A stretch of 64,000 nucleotides of DNA from Calamus simplicifolius (Eukaryota > Streptophyta > Magnoliopsida > Arecales > Arecaceae): NCBI GenBank assembly GCA_900491605.1, contig UESW01000111.1:24323-88322 (forward strand), given 5' to 3'. Positions within the stretch are counted from its first letter, which is position 1. Every line of letters begins with the position of its first letter. The notes under the pieces were generated by a model. It did no database searches. It was not told the origin of the DNA and saw only the letters and a list, made by a program, of their open reading frames with translations. This document shows, piece after piece, positions 35,412 through 45,454 of the stretch. A program made the translations under genes and the position numbers.

Positions 35412-36590
35412 ATGGAGATGAGTGCTTTCGTTTATGGACGAAGACCGCGAACAAGGAAGAACCAGAAGGAGAAAATGGCGGAACAAAGCAAGGACATCGT
35501 TCTTCATTCAAATGAGGATGCAGCTCCTTCAGGTATGTTTATCCCTATGTTAAAATATTATGACATCCTCTCTTAAAATTTCATGACACCCTAGTTACAT
35601 ACATAATGGCACCCAGCTGACAAGTATATCTTATGTCTTACCCCCTGTTTCAGTTGACAAGAAAATTGTTCCAGTCCCCCCAGTGAAGGCTTCCCAGCTG
35701 TTTAAGAATAGTTGTAGGCCGGCCGTATACGTTTAGAAGGTTTGAAAGATGGGGTTCACTAGATGACATACAAAACTTATTCGAAGGACCCCATTTGGTG
35801 TCTTCGTCGACATGCAGACGTTCACAGTCGACGGGCGACTGCTAGCAGACATCATAAGATGTTATAATGGAGGTGACGAGTTCATTTTCTGCGGAAAGCC
35901 AGTTTTATTCAGTGCCGACGAAGTCGCACTCATTCTAGATCTTCCAGCTTATGGGAAGAAGATCGACACGTCCAGCCAGTTGTTCAACAGAAGGTTGTTC
36001 AGACGTTTTGGCCAGGGTTTAGATCTTCGTCAAGAAGGTTTGGAGAAGTTAATATTTCAACTCTGATCATCTAAGGCATAGGAGGATGTCGAGGATACCG
36101 TCCGACTTTGGATCGCCTACATGTTGGCCATATTTTTGGCTCCAAAGTCTAATCAGAGATGTCCACGGTATCTCATCCAGCACTTGGATGACTTAAGTCA
36201 ACTGGATAGCATCGATTGCGCTTCGGCATTGAAGGAGTTGATTGTTCTGGCTCTCCCAGAAATAGCTGCTTGCTTGCGTTCCGAGGAGCCGGTCCACTCA
36301 AAGAATAAAAAAAAGTTAGGAGGCAGCCTACCCTGTTCGGATGCTCGGCAGCACTGGTGGTAAGGATTATTGAGATGCAGAAATAGTGTTCTTAGTATAA
36401 TTTCTTTGTCTTGCTAGATTGTAGCCTATTCTATCTGAGATACATGGAATGTCTTGCTCGATGGGACAATCCTGATATGAAGATGATTTTACGGATGAGG
36501 AAGTCAGAGATTACCGACAACAATTAGCTGCGATGATACTGAGAGAGGGCCTGAACCAAAAGATCAGCGACCTTATCAAAAAATGTTCTT
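35412..36590 (+). pseudogene. MULE-1 plus-strand gene of unknown function (plant-mobile / DUF1985-like), one intron
   Basis: Exon 1 runs from ATG 35412 (MEMSAFVYGRRPRTRKNQKE) to the splice donor CAG|GTATGT at 35533/35534. The intron ends CTGTTTCAG at 35653, and the frame continues (VDKKIVPVPPVKASQLFKNS). After three stops the same frame enters FGVFVDMQTFTVDGRLL, DEFIFCGKPVLFSADEVALI, then DVEDTVRLWIAYMLAIFLAP and a frameshifted C-terminus near 36590 (LREGLNQKISDLIKKCS-stop). The SADEVALILDLP region resembles plant-mobile or Ulp1-associated DUF1985 domains seen in transposons; I cannot name the family with certainty. It converges on the transposase gene. Confidence 0.6.
35534..35653 (+). other. 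Intron of the MULE-1 plus-strand gene
   Basis: 120 bp, GTATGT...TTTCAG, phase consistent with the exons. It contains GACATCC, TGACACCCTAGTTAC and TGGCACCC, degenerate copies of the minisatellite core. Confidence 0.65.
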
Positions 36591-36744
36591 AATATTTCTT
36601 CTTTGAATGAAAATTTAATGTAATTTATTCATATTAACACTGTTTCAGATTTAATGCAAATGCAAAAATTTTATATTGAGAATAGGGGTGTCCTCGATTT
36701 ATTCGTATTTATGCCTTTTCTACTTCACAATTTCTTAAGTTTTC

Positions 36745-38075
36745 ATATATGATGTCATAAATTGAACACTAGAATGTCATAAATTGAGCACTGGGTGTCG
36801 TCGCGCTAAAAGCTTTGGTGTCGTACGATTTTGCCTTCTGCCTTTCGGGTGTCGTCATGGTAGAGCTAGGGAGTCGTTAGCCCAGAGCTTGGGTGTCGTC
36901 GCGCTAAAAGCTTCGGTGTCGTATGATTTTGCCTTCTGCCTTTTGGGTGTCGTCACGGTAGAACTAGGGAGTCATTAGCCTAGAACTTGGGTGTCATCGC
37001 GCTAAAAGCTTCGATGTCCTTTCGTGAGTACTGGGATGTCGTAGGATTTCGCCTTTCGGGTGTCACCGCAGTAGAGCTAGGAGTCGTTAGCCCAGAGCTG
37101 GGGTGTCGTCGTGCTAAAAGCTTCGATGTCATACGATTGTGCCTTCTGCCTTTTGGGTGTCGTCGCTGTAGAGCTAGGGAGTCGTTAGCCCAGAGCTGGG
37201 GTGTCATCGCGCTAAAAGCTTCGATGTCGTACGATTTTGCCTTCCGCCTTTGGCTGTCATCGTAGTAGAACTAGGAGTCGTTAGCCCAGAGCTTGGGTGT
37301 CGTCGCGCTAAAAGCTTCGGTGTCCTTTCGTGAGTACTGGGATGTCCTAGGATTTTGCCTTTCAGGTGTCGCCGCAGTAGAGCTAGAGAGTCATTAGCCC
37401 AGAGCTAGGGTGTCATCGTGCTAAAAGTTTTGGTGTCGTACGATTTTGCCTTCCACCTTTCGGGTGTTGTCGCGGTAGAGCTAGGGAGTCATTAGCCCAG
37501 AGCTGGGGTGTCGTCGCGCTAAAATCATCGGTGTCGTATGATTTTGCCTTCCGCCTTTCGGATGTCATCGCAGTAGAACTAGGGAGTCGTTAGCCCAGAG
37601 CTTGTGTGTCGTTGCGCTAAAAGCTTCGGTGTCCTTTCGTGAGTACTGGGATATCGTAGGATTTCACCTTTCGGGTGTCGCCGCGGTAGAGCTAGGGAGT
37701 TGTTAGCCCAGAGCTGGGGTGTCATTGCGCTAAAAGCTTCGGTGTCGTATGATTTTGCCTTCCGCCATTTGGGTGTCGTTGCGGTAGAGCTAGGGAGTCA
37801 TTAGCCCAGAACTGGGGTGTCGTCGTGCTAAAAGCTTCGGTGTCCTTTGTGAGTACTGGGATATCGTAGGATTTCGCCTTTAGGGTGTCGCCGCGGTAGA
37901 GATAGGGAGTCGTTAGCCCAGAGCTGGGGTGTCATCGCGCTAAAAGCTTCGGTGTTGTACGATTTTGCCTTTCGCATTTCGGGTGTCGCTACGGTAGAGC
38001 TAGGGAGTCGTTAGCCCAGAGCTTCAGTATCCTTTCGTGAGTACTGGGATGTCGTTAGCCCAGAGCTTCGGTGTC
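36745..38075 (+). repeat. MULE-1 minisatellite C (about 105-bp unit, roughly 12 copies)
   Basis: Unit: GGTGTCGTCGCGCTAAAAGC, TTCGGTGTCGTACGATTTTG, CCTTCCGCCTTTC, GGGTGTCGTCGCGGTAGAGC, TAGGGAGTCGTTAGCCCAGA. Some units replace the middle with TCCTTTCGTGAGTACTGGGA. The anchor TAGCCCAGAGC recurs roughly every 95-115 bp. Four TGTCGT-type cores per unit, all on the plus strand. It lies in the space between the 3' ends of the two convergent genes. Confidence 0.93.
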
Positions 38076-38270
38076 GTAACAGTGCAAGTATATTCGTAAA
38101 TATCAAATCTTCTTGGCAGATGAGATGAGCACTTCATTTGACTGAAAAAGACACCCTAGTTAGAAAGTACTTCATTTGCGACCAAGACACCCTAGTTAGA
38201 AAGTTACGATACTCGTGTTTTATATATGCTCCTGTAAATTGACTCAATACATAAGCATCAAATTCGTCCA
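38076..38270. repeat. Degenerate GACACCCTAGTTAGAAAG repeats
   Basis: GACACCCTAGTTAGAAAGTA occurs at about 38150 and 38189. This is the core in complementary orientation, between minisatellite C and the transposase 3' end. Confidence 0.7.
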
Positions 38271-40640
38271 TCAAAGTTTTGGAAGGTGGTACAATTTTTT
38301 CCTTGTCCTCTCCGATGTTAATTGACTGCATACAATTCTTTCCTTGACCAGATTTTTTCTTGATCTTTTTGACTTCTTCTCGACTCCACTCTTTAATCTG
38401 TTCTCTCTTGGACCTTTCGTCCTAATTTGTTCAGGATCTTGAATTACAAGCTCTGTACCTGGCTTAGCTGCGCAGTTGGCATCCATGGCAATTTTGAATA
38501 TAGGTGTTAGACCATCCTTCACTAAATTAAATGCATCTTCAGACATGGAGGCTATCTCTGCGAGCTTCATCATCCGATGACTCAGCAAACTATATCTACA
38601 ATCAATAACATAATATTATCGAAAACATATATTAAGACATTTCAATTAAAAAATTGTCACTGTGTACCATGATTTTCGTGTGCTTTTATCATAAGCTTCA
38701 GTATTGCAGTCGAATTCATCGAATTGGTATTTCATGTCCTTGCACCATCTCTTCAAGAAGTATTTATCTAGTAAACAAAATATGTCACTTTGATGAAGAA
38801 CCAACAAGGCATGCCTACACAGGTACCCCTTGAACTAAAAGGATCGGCACTGGCATTGGACATCCTCAATATTTCTATCGTATGACACGATATAATCTTT
38901 GATCATCTCCTTACCGATTCCATCGACTTCAATCCTTTCGTACGACTTTACAGAATATACACAACAGTTGCCAGCTTCCTTGATCAATTTAGTATTTGAT
39001 GCAGCCATTTCAAGGATCTCATTCTGAAATTTTTTGAAAATGCGCCGTGTATACCTTCATGCAGCTTGTCTCTCAAAAGGTGATGATGTCTTTAGGAAAG
39101 CAATCGTTTGCAATGTCCTATTATCTTCCTCATTTTCGGCCTCGTACCTTTTTTTCAAGGCATCTTTGTACTTACCTATGAACTCTGTTAGTGTAGTCTT
39201 TGAATTTATAAACCCATCGAAGAAGTGATTTATGCCCTCGCTCCTTTGTGAAGATGACATCCCTGTTTATAATTTTGTCAACAAAAAAAAGCGTTGAACG
39301 CGAACATGAACCAAAGACAATGACATACAAACCTACGAAGAATATATCCTTTAGGTAAACTGGGACCCATTTATCCCGACATTCGTAAAGGACATTGAAC
39401 CAATCTATAGACTTGCATTCTTTATATTTCTCCATAACATGTGCCCACCTTTCCTCAAATGACTGTATGGTCAATGAATCATATATCGCCTCATCGAAAT
39501 CAACCATAAACTTGGGATTTGCTGTGCAAATGTGGCCAATCTTTTCAGGTATCTTCTTCAATATATGCCAAAGACAAAATCGATGTCGTGTGTTAGGAAA
39601 AACTTCTTTGACAACAGCCTCGATTGCCTTATCTTAGTCTATTATTATGGCAATAGGTGCTTGACCACCATTTGCATCCAGCCATGCCTGGAAAACCCAT
39701 TTATATGTCTTAGTACTCTCATCAGACAACAATGCGCAACCAAGCAAGGTGGACTGTCCATGATGGTTGACCCCGATGAATGGACAAAAAGGCATTTGAT
39801 ATCTGTTTATCAAGTAGGTTGAGTCAAAGTTTAGAACATCACCGAAGTATGTGCATGCCAATCTTGACCTTGGATGAATCCAGAAGACAGACCTCAGATG
39901 ACCATTATCATTGAGGTCTAAGGTATAGAAGAAATTGGGATTTCTGAGTTGCATTTCGATGAAATGAATTACCATCGACTGAGCATCTCCTTCTTTCAGC
40001 TTAGACTGACGTTCGCGACAAATGAGATTACGAGCATCCTTCTTGGTAAAATCTAATTGTCTTCTGCCCCCTTTTCTCCTTGCTATGGCAGAGTATATCT
40101 GAGTTGTCGGAACATTCACGACATGTAAATTGCTGATCTCTGCCTTGTCTTATGTGCTGATCCTCCTATGCGACCGTAGATAACCAGTTGATGTTATGGA
40201 CATCCCATGGTTATGTTCTAGAGAAACCTCAACCAATATCCACTTACCACTTGTAGCATTCAGTCTTGCTTTTATGGATGCCATACAATCAACTTTCCCA
40301 GTATCCCTATGATTCATACTCTTCTCTGTTTTTCTAGATTTTCCTTGCCTCCAATACGCCAGGTGCTTGAAGCAAAGTTGTTTTTTGTTGTTGGCCCTGC
40401 TACACACTGTTGTGATTCCAAAACCAACTCTTTCGCATATCCATTGTAGAAAGTATATACATCATCTGCTGAATTGAATTCATTCTAGTTTAAGGAACTA
40501 CAGTATCATCCCCTGCATTTGGAGCGATGGGTGAAGGTGCACGGCCGGGAGTGTTATTGATTTCTTTCTGATCTATAATTTCAGCATCGTCTGTGGAAAT
40601 ATAGGCACACAGTCATGAACAATGATATCCATAGATTTAG
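38271..40640 (-). pseudogene. MULE-1 transposase, FAR1-related (FAR1 + MULE + SWIM)
   Basis: Minus strand. A FAR1-type DNA-binding domain (about 40495-40195: FNSADDVYTFYNGYAKEL, ANNKKQLCFKHLAYWRQGK, WILVEVSLEHNHGM). The MULE catalytic domain (about 39870-39480: DVLNFDSTYLINRYQMPF, PFIGVNHHGQSTLLGCAL, TKTYKWVFQAWLDANGG, AIIID). Then SIDWFNVLYECRDKWVPVYL, RSEGINHFFDGF, and a SWIM zinc finger CQCRSF-stop-FKGYLCRH (about 38870-38815) that keeps all CxC...CxH ligands. A basic tail (KSGVEKKSKRSRKN) is near 38400. Interrupted by stops and shifts (near 40430, 40145, 39630, 38850). Related to the plant light-signalling regulators FAR1/FHY3, which descend from such transposases. Confidence 0.87.
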
Positions 40641-40679
40641 TTGTCAATCTCCTGACAAAGGATTAGGACACGAAGGTTA

Positions 40680-41035
40680 AAACAATACGACACCTCACTT
40701 GAAGAAATATAATTATGATTGAACCTCAGATACCAGGAATACATGCCATATATGATCTGAATTCAGAAGTCACGATACCCCAGTTTATAAAAAATGACAC
40801 CGAAGCTGTAAAATTACGACACCAATTCATAACACATTGAGGAAGGGCCTAATGACACCAAGGTTCAGATATTACGACACCGTAGCTGAAAATGTTCAGG
40901 CAGGAACTAACGACACCCCATGAAACAACTTACGACACCTCATATAAAAAATAATGACACCCCCCTTAGCAGTTAAAGACACCCCAGAGAACAACCTACG
41001 ATACCCCGGAAAGCAACAAACAAAGATCGCGAAGG
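40680..41035 (-). repeat. MULE-1 minisatellite D1 (degenerate, ACGACACC on plus strand)
   Basis: Short degenerate units (AATGACACC, TTACGACACC, ATACGACACCTC, TACGATACCCC) about every 20-25 bp, upstream of the transposase gene. Orientation is opposite to the next block. Confidence 0.85.
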
Positions 41036-41935
41036 TTATAATCATGGGTGTCGTAGTGTTGTCGCTAGGGTGTCATCACATTTCAACTAGGGTGTCACGA
41101 AGATTTTCGAGCAAATTCCTCTTGGGGGGTCGCGGGCCTTCTCTCTAGGGTCAGTTGAAACCTTGCGACACACCATTTAGCAGCAGTTAAGACACCCCAA
41201 AGAAAACTACGACACCCCAAAAAGCAACAAACAAAGATCGCGAAGGTTATAAGCATGTGTGTCGTAGCATTGCCGCTAGGGTGTTGTAACGTTTCAACTG
41301 CGGTGTCACGAATGATTTCTGGCCGAATTCCTCCTTGGGTGTTGTAAGGTTATAAGAACTGGTGTCGTAGGAGTTGTCGCTTGTGTGTCGTGATGTTTGA
41401 ACTGAGGGGATTCTCTCCATGGTCAGATATAAGCACGGGTGTCGTAGCATTGGTGCTAGGGTATCGTAAGGGTTAAAGTGGGGTGTCGTGAAGGATATTC
41501 GGCAGAATTTCTCCTGCAGTGTCGCGGGGCTTCTCTCCATGGTCAGTTTTAAGTACGGGTGTCATAGCATTGGTGCTAGGGTGTCGTGAGGTTTCAACTG
41601 GGGTGTCACGAAGGATTTTTGATAGAATTTCTCCTGCGGTGTCGCGGGGCTTCTCTCCATGGTCAGTTTTAAGCATGGGTGTCGTAGCATTGGTGCTAGG
41701 GTGTCGTGAGGTTTCAACTGGGGTGTCGCGAAGGATTTTCGACCGAATTCCTCCTAGGGTGTCGCGGGGCTTCTCTCTATGGTCAGTTTTAAGCACGGTG
41801 TCGTAGGCTTTTCTCCACGGTGTCTTAACAGTAAATCTAGGGTGTCGTACCTTTTATGGTGATTGAAACACTCTGACGACACCCAATTCATAAGTTATAA
41901 CATCCTAGTTAAAAGAGTACGACATTCGTGCTGCA
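41036..41935 (+). repeat. MULE-1 minisatellite D2 (120-bp unit)
   Basis: The landmark TTCTCTCCATGGTCAG recurs with exact 120-bp spacing (units starting near 41401, 41521, 41641 and 41761). The reverse complement of the unit is the unit of block B. Earlier units (41036-41400) are diverged, and one piece (CAACAAACAAAGATCGCGAA) is repeated near 41016 and 41226. Confidence 0.92.
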
Positions 41936-42063
41936 AAACACTAAACTTTAAGGAAGTTACCCGTACATTAAACGGTTTGGTCACACATTAACTTCCTCTA
42001 ACGATAAAAAATAGTTGGTGTAATAAAGGAGCTTTACAAAGAAGTGGGAGCAAGGACTTTTTA

Positions 42064-42483
42064 CTTCCTGCTGCGGATGACATCTTCTCCAGAGGTTTTT
42101 GTACAATGACTCCAGTAGCTGAAATATTTTCTTTCGACCGGACTCTCAGAGCGAGGGTGTAGGATCGTGCTCAAACCTTTGACTGATTCCTTAGCATCCG
42201 AAAGCCAGAGCGAGGGGGAAGAAAGAGTTTTTCTTGCACAGATGAAATCCAATAAAAAATGGCGGTAGAAGTAGGCTGGAGGGAAAGGGCATTTTCGTCT
42301 GCATGCTAATTTTAAAAAAAAGACGAAGCGCTTTTCATGGCCATCATGATCAGAACGTAACATCGTAGCAGAGCCATACCGTCCGGCACGTCAGCCACGT
42401 AGGATCCACGTAGGCCAATCAGGAGAGGCGGTGCAGCCCACGTAGGACTTGCTGCACCGGGGGTGGTGTACAAAGACTTTTCC
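42064..42483. repeat. MULE-1 right terminal inverted repeat
   Basis: About 420 bp, reverse complement of 31998-32419. It would carry the promoter of the minus-strand transposase gene. Confidence 0.92.
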
Positions 42484-42492
42484 GAAGGGATA
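42484..42492. repeat. MULE-1 target-site duplication, right copy (GAAGGGATA)
   Basis: Eight of nine bases match 31989-31997. Confidence 0.85.
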
Positions 42493-42557
42493 GCCCCACA
42501 CTGCTTGCCAAGTAGATCATGCCGAGGTGAGCCCAATTTGGACTAGGCTGGGCTAGG
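42493..42557. mobile_element. hAT element, other terminal region
   Basis: GC-rich GGGCTAGGCTGGGCCATGCT sequence resuming the hAT subterminal region interrupted by MULE-1. Tat gag resumes right after it. Confidence 0.5.
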
Positions 42558-43180
42558 CTGGGCCATGCTGTGTTGTTTAACATCTTGAATCGCCTCTTTG
42601 GTGAACAAGGGCTTGCTAAGGAGGTTAAGATTGTTTGATAGACTTGCCCCTGCTTCAGATATGTTACATGACCTTATCAATCCTTTAATTCTTCTTTTTT
42701 AGCCAACGATCAATTTGTTGTCATCTGGTTGCGAGCATCTTTAGGCTTGTATGTTCGTCCGATTTGGATAGTCTTTCTTAAGACTCCTCTCATAAGCCAT
42801 CTTGATGCACCCTTAATTCTTTGATTCTAAGGGCTCTGGGGATCTTCACCGACGTCATGCTAATGTCGATCAGTGCTAATAACTCATTGAACTCTTTGGT
42901 CGGCTCCATGATAGTATCTAGAATAGGAACCTTAAGGGATCAAGTTCTAGACCCCATTGGTCAACATCTCAATACACTAGAATAGGATGTTGAACTACTC
43001 TTAACTGACAATGTCATTGGTGTTGCTGGTGCCACTAGAGATGGGATTGGGTTAGAAATCTATGAGCTAATCTAGGCATAGCTCATGCCAACTTGGACAT
43101 TACTCATCATTATGGTCTCTTTACTTAAGCGGCATGGCTAGGTTCTCTTACTCATTTTTTCATATATGATGCCAAACTGT
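42558..43180 (-). pseudogene. Tat-type gypsy gag, N-terminal part
   Basis: The minus strand reads, in shifting frames, MEPTKEFNELLALIDISMTS (near 42910) and LLSKPLFTKEAIQDVKQ (near 42615-42570), typical of the region before the gag core in plant Tat elements. The hAT element cuts it here, and gag resumes only near its C-terminus at 30114, so the central gag is missing. Confidence 0.6.
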
Positions 43181-43187
43181 TGACATC

Positions 43188-43890
43188 CAAATTTGTCCGT
43201 GCATCAATGGATGAGTTGTGACCTTGCTTAAATAGTAAAGCACCTTCTTAGCTAAGCTATTTGCTTGCATGGAAGAGAGAGAAAGGAAAAAGAGCATAAA
43301 GAGGCTTGCAAGTGGTTTTTGAGAGGAACCATTCAATACTTAAGTTAGCCTAAACTTAGTGGAAACGGCTTTGGACAAGCAATTTAGGCTTAAGGGCTAA
43401 GGTTTGGGTTTGTTTTATCTATATGAAGTTTGGGACCATTTTTATAGGCATTTAGTAAAGTCCTCTTAGGATTGGCCACTTGCCAATAGATGGCTTTGAT
43501 AAGCTTGATTCCTAAATGAAGTGGCAGCCATGGAGGAATCCCTTTCAAACTTGGTGGTAAACTAGGAGTTTGGGTTAGGTTGGGAGAAGTTTTTTTTGAA
43601 TGAGGCTTTTTTTTTACAAGGACATGTACAAGTAACAACCTGATTAACAACATTGTGTTGTCTTCAAGTCTACCACATATCACCAAGAGATAAGCTGATT
43701 CAATCAAACTACATTAAGTTTAATATAATTATTCAAAATCTAACTCAAAAAGAGTTAGAAGGTATGACCTGTTTTAGCATATGTTTTGCTTCATATCAAT
43801 GGCATCTACAAGTGGATTCTTGCTAGCCTGTTTCTTTCTTATATTTATTTTTTTAAGGAGGAGGGTGCATTCCTTCTAATTCACAATATA
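43188..43890 (-). repeat. Tat-type gypsy 5' LTR (outer end uncertain)
   Basis: The inner end is at TGTTGACATCCAAATTTG (43188), next to a decayed primer site (minus strand TTTGGCATCATATATG, compared with the usual TTTGGCGCC... of Tat elements). A TATA box (TATAAAAATGG) lies on the minus strand at 43446-43436. No second LTR was recognised in the window, so the outer border is approximate. Confidence 0.5.
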
Positions 43891-43893
43891 TAA

Positions 43894-43935
43894 CAAGAAA
43901 AGTCTTTGTACATCGGGTGTGGTACAGGTCACGCG
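43894..43935 (+). repeat. Orphan MULE terminus
   Basis: GAAAAGTCTTTGTACATCGG followed by GTGTGGTACAGGTCACGCG. The first 16 bases match the MULE-1 terminus. No inverted partner was found in the window. Confidence 0.55.
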
Positions 43936-44499
43936 CATCATGTTCGATAATTAGCGCGTGGTGCATACACGTACGTGTCAAGGACATGAATATCTTTTTC
44001 ATCTTTAGTGTGCTCAATGCATGCGTTGCACATCAATCATCAGATGCCATGCAGTGCAGCAAGATTTTTCTATTTATGGCATGATGATTTACCAAATAAA
44101 CTAACTTCGATGCGAAGAGAGTCTGAAATCCTTTGACTTGTTGAGAAGATGGCAAGGTTGCCTAAAAAATTAGCAGCCCCAATTCCTTCAGGAAAGATGT
44201 TGGTGATCGATGGCAGTTTCTCGCTGTCAAAAATAGTGACGAAAGAAATGCCCGCTACATCGCATGAACTCCTACCCGCCAGCGCGCATCTCCTGTAATG
44301 AAGCACACCTTGGCAGTGTCGTTATGAATAGTTCTCCCTCTTTTGTAGTTTTCTTTTTAATTTTTTTTTTTAAAGGGACGTGCTGAGCTCTTGTTTCATT
44401 GAGATAATGAAAGCAACAGTCACATGAACGCTCGTGCACGATCAACCATACCCAAGATAAGTTAAGCAGCAACAAAATTACAAGCTTTATTCCTTGAAG
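43936..44499. other. Unassigned sequence
   Basis: A short plus-strand frame near 44149-44298 (MARLPKKLAAPIPSGKMLVI...) has host-gene-like codon character but no family I recognise. It could be DNA captured by the MULE whose end is at 43894. Otherwise nothing seen. Confidence 0.25.
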
Positions 44500-44689
44500 A
44501 GTAATAACTCGAGTCATTTTTTTAACCGGTATCTTTTGGCACCAGTTTTACAAGAAGAGGGTGGAAAACAAAGTTTTTGTAAAAATAATGTTAAAGTAGA
44601 AAACATCATTTCAAATGATGTTTTTCACTTCCACCTCATCCCTCCTCACTTTGCCCCATCAGCGCAAAGCTTTCGCTAGCATGATGGAG

Positions 44690-44860
44690 GCCCGAGTGAA
44701 AATCGCTACTGGGAGTAGCGATTTCTACTCTACTGAAATCATCACTTCAAGTGGTGATTTTTCTACTGAAATTGCCACTTGAAGTTGCGCTTTCAGAAAG
44801 TTGAAAATGCCACTTCAAGTGGTGCTTTTCTCGTTATTTTACCACTTCTAGTGTTGGACT
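44690..44860. repeat. MULE-2 left array of small palindromes
   Basis: Repeated hairpin-like units: AAATCGCTACTGGGAGTAGCG, CACTTCAAGTGGTG, GCCACTTGAAGTTGCGCTTTC. Confidence 0.8.
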
Positions 44861-45454
44861 TACAGTCTACTCCTGAGCTCAACGAGTTTAACCTCCCCAA
44901 GTTACTGAGCGATCTTTTCATTTCTTACAGAGCAAGTTTTTTCCACTTTCGGCTGGATGATCGCGTTTCTCCTCCCCAAGCCACCGAGTTTTGCTAATCA
45001 GAGCCAGCATCCTCTACCGCCGATCTTCATCATCATCAACCGGATGGGTTTGGTAAGATGACTTGAAATGCCCTCTATTTTATAAAATATTTATGGCTTA
45101 AACATTATATCGTCTCATTTATCTGGTAGAGGATGGATGGCACACTGGTGGGTTTGGATTCTGAACAAGATTCCTTCGTGCATGGATGTTCAGTGCAAAT
45201 AAATTAGAAAATGTCTAAAGAAAAATGTCTTTGAGAAAGTCTGGTGGGTTTGATTTATCTAGTACAGCTCCATATTCTTCCAAGTGTAGCCAAGATGCAA
45301 CTATCAATCGTTTAGAAAATGCCTGAAGAAAAATAACAAGTCACTATCTTTTACTAACATGATTTGTTACTAATATACTAAATGCTACTAAAATATATGC
45401 ATATTTAAATTTTTGTTTGTTTGTAGCTGATCTGAGATAAATTTTGTTATCTTT

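Larger units (their letters stand above)
31998..42483. mobile_element. MULE-1: 10.5-kb Mutator-like element with two convergent genes and minisatellites
   Basis: Ends are defined by about 420-bp terminal inverted repeats starting GGAAAAGTCTTTGTACA and a 9-bp TSD with one mismatch. A plus-strand gene (35412-36590) and a minus-strand FAR1-type transposase (38271-40640) converge, as mudrA and mudrB do in MuDR. The rest is minisatellite DNA sharing the core GGTGTCGT, plus one captured fragment (33440-34180). The architecture is complete, but both genes contain stops, so the copy is probably no longer autonomous. Confidence 0.9.

Noticed and set aside
36784..37265. Open frames in minisatellite C
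   Set aside because: They appear on both strands and follow the repeat period. No protein features.
32606..38075. CRISPR-like regular repeats
   Set aside because: The repeats are adjacent minisatellite units without unique spacers, in eukaryotic transposon DNA.
30100..42575. An 8-bp hAT target duplication (for example ACTTTAAG versus TGTTTAAC)
   Set aside because: The match is poor and the element ends are not defined.
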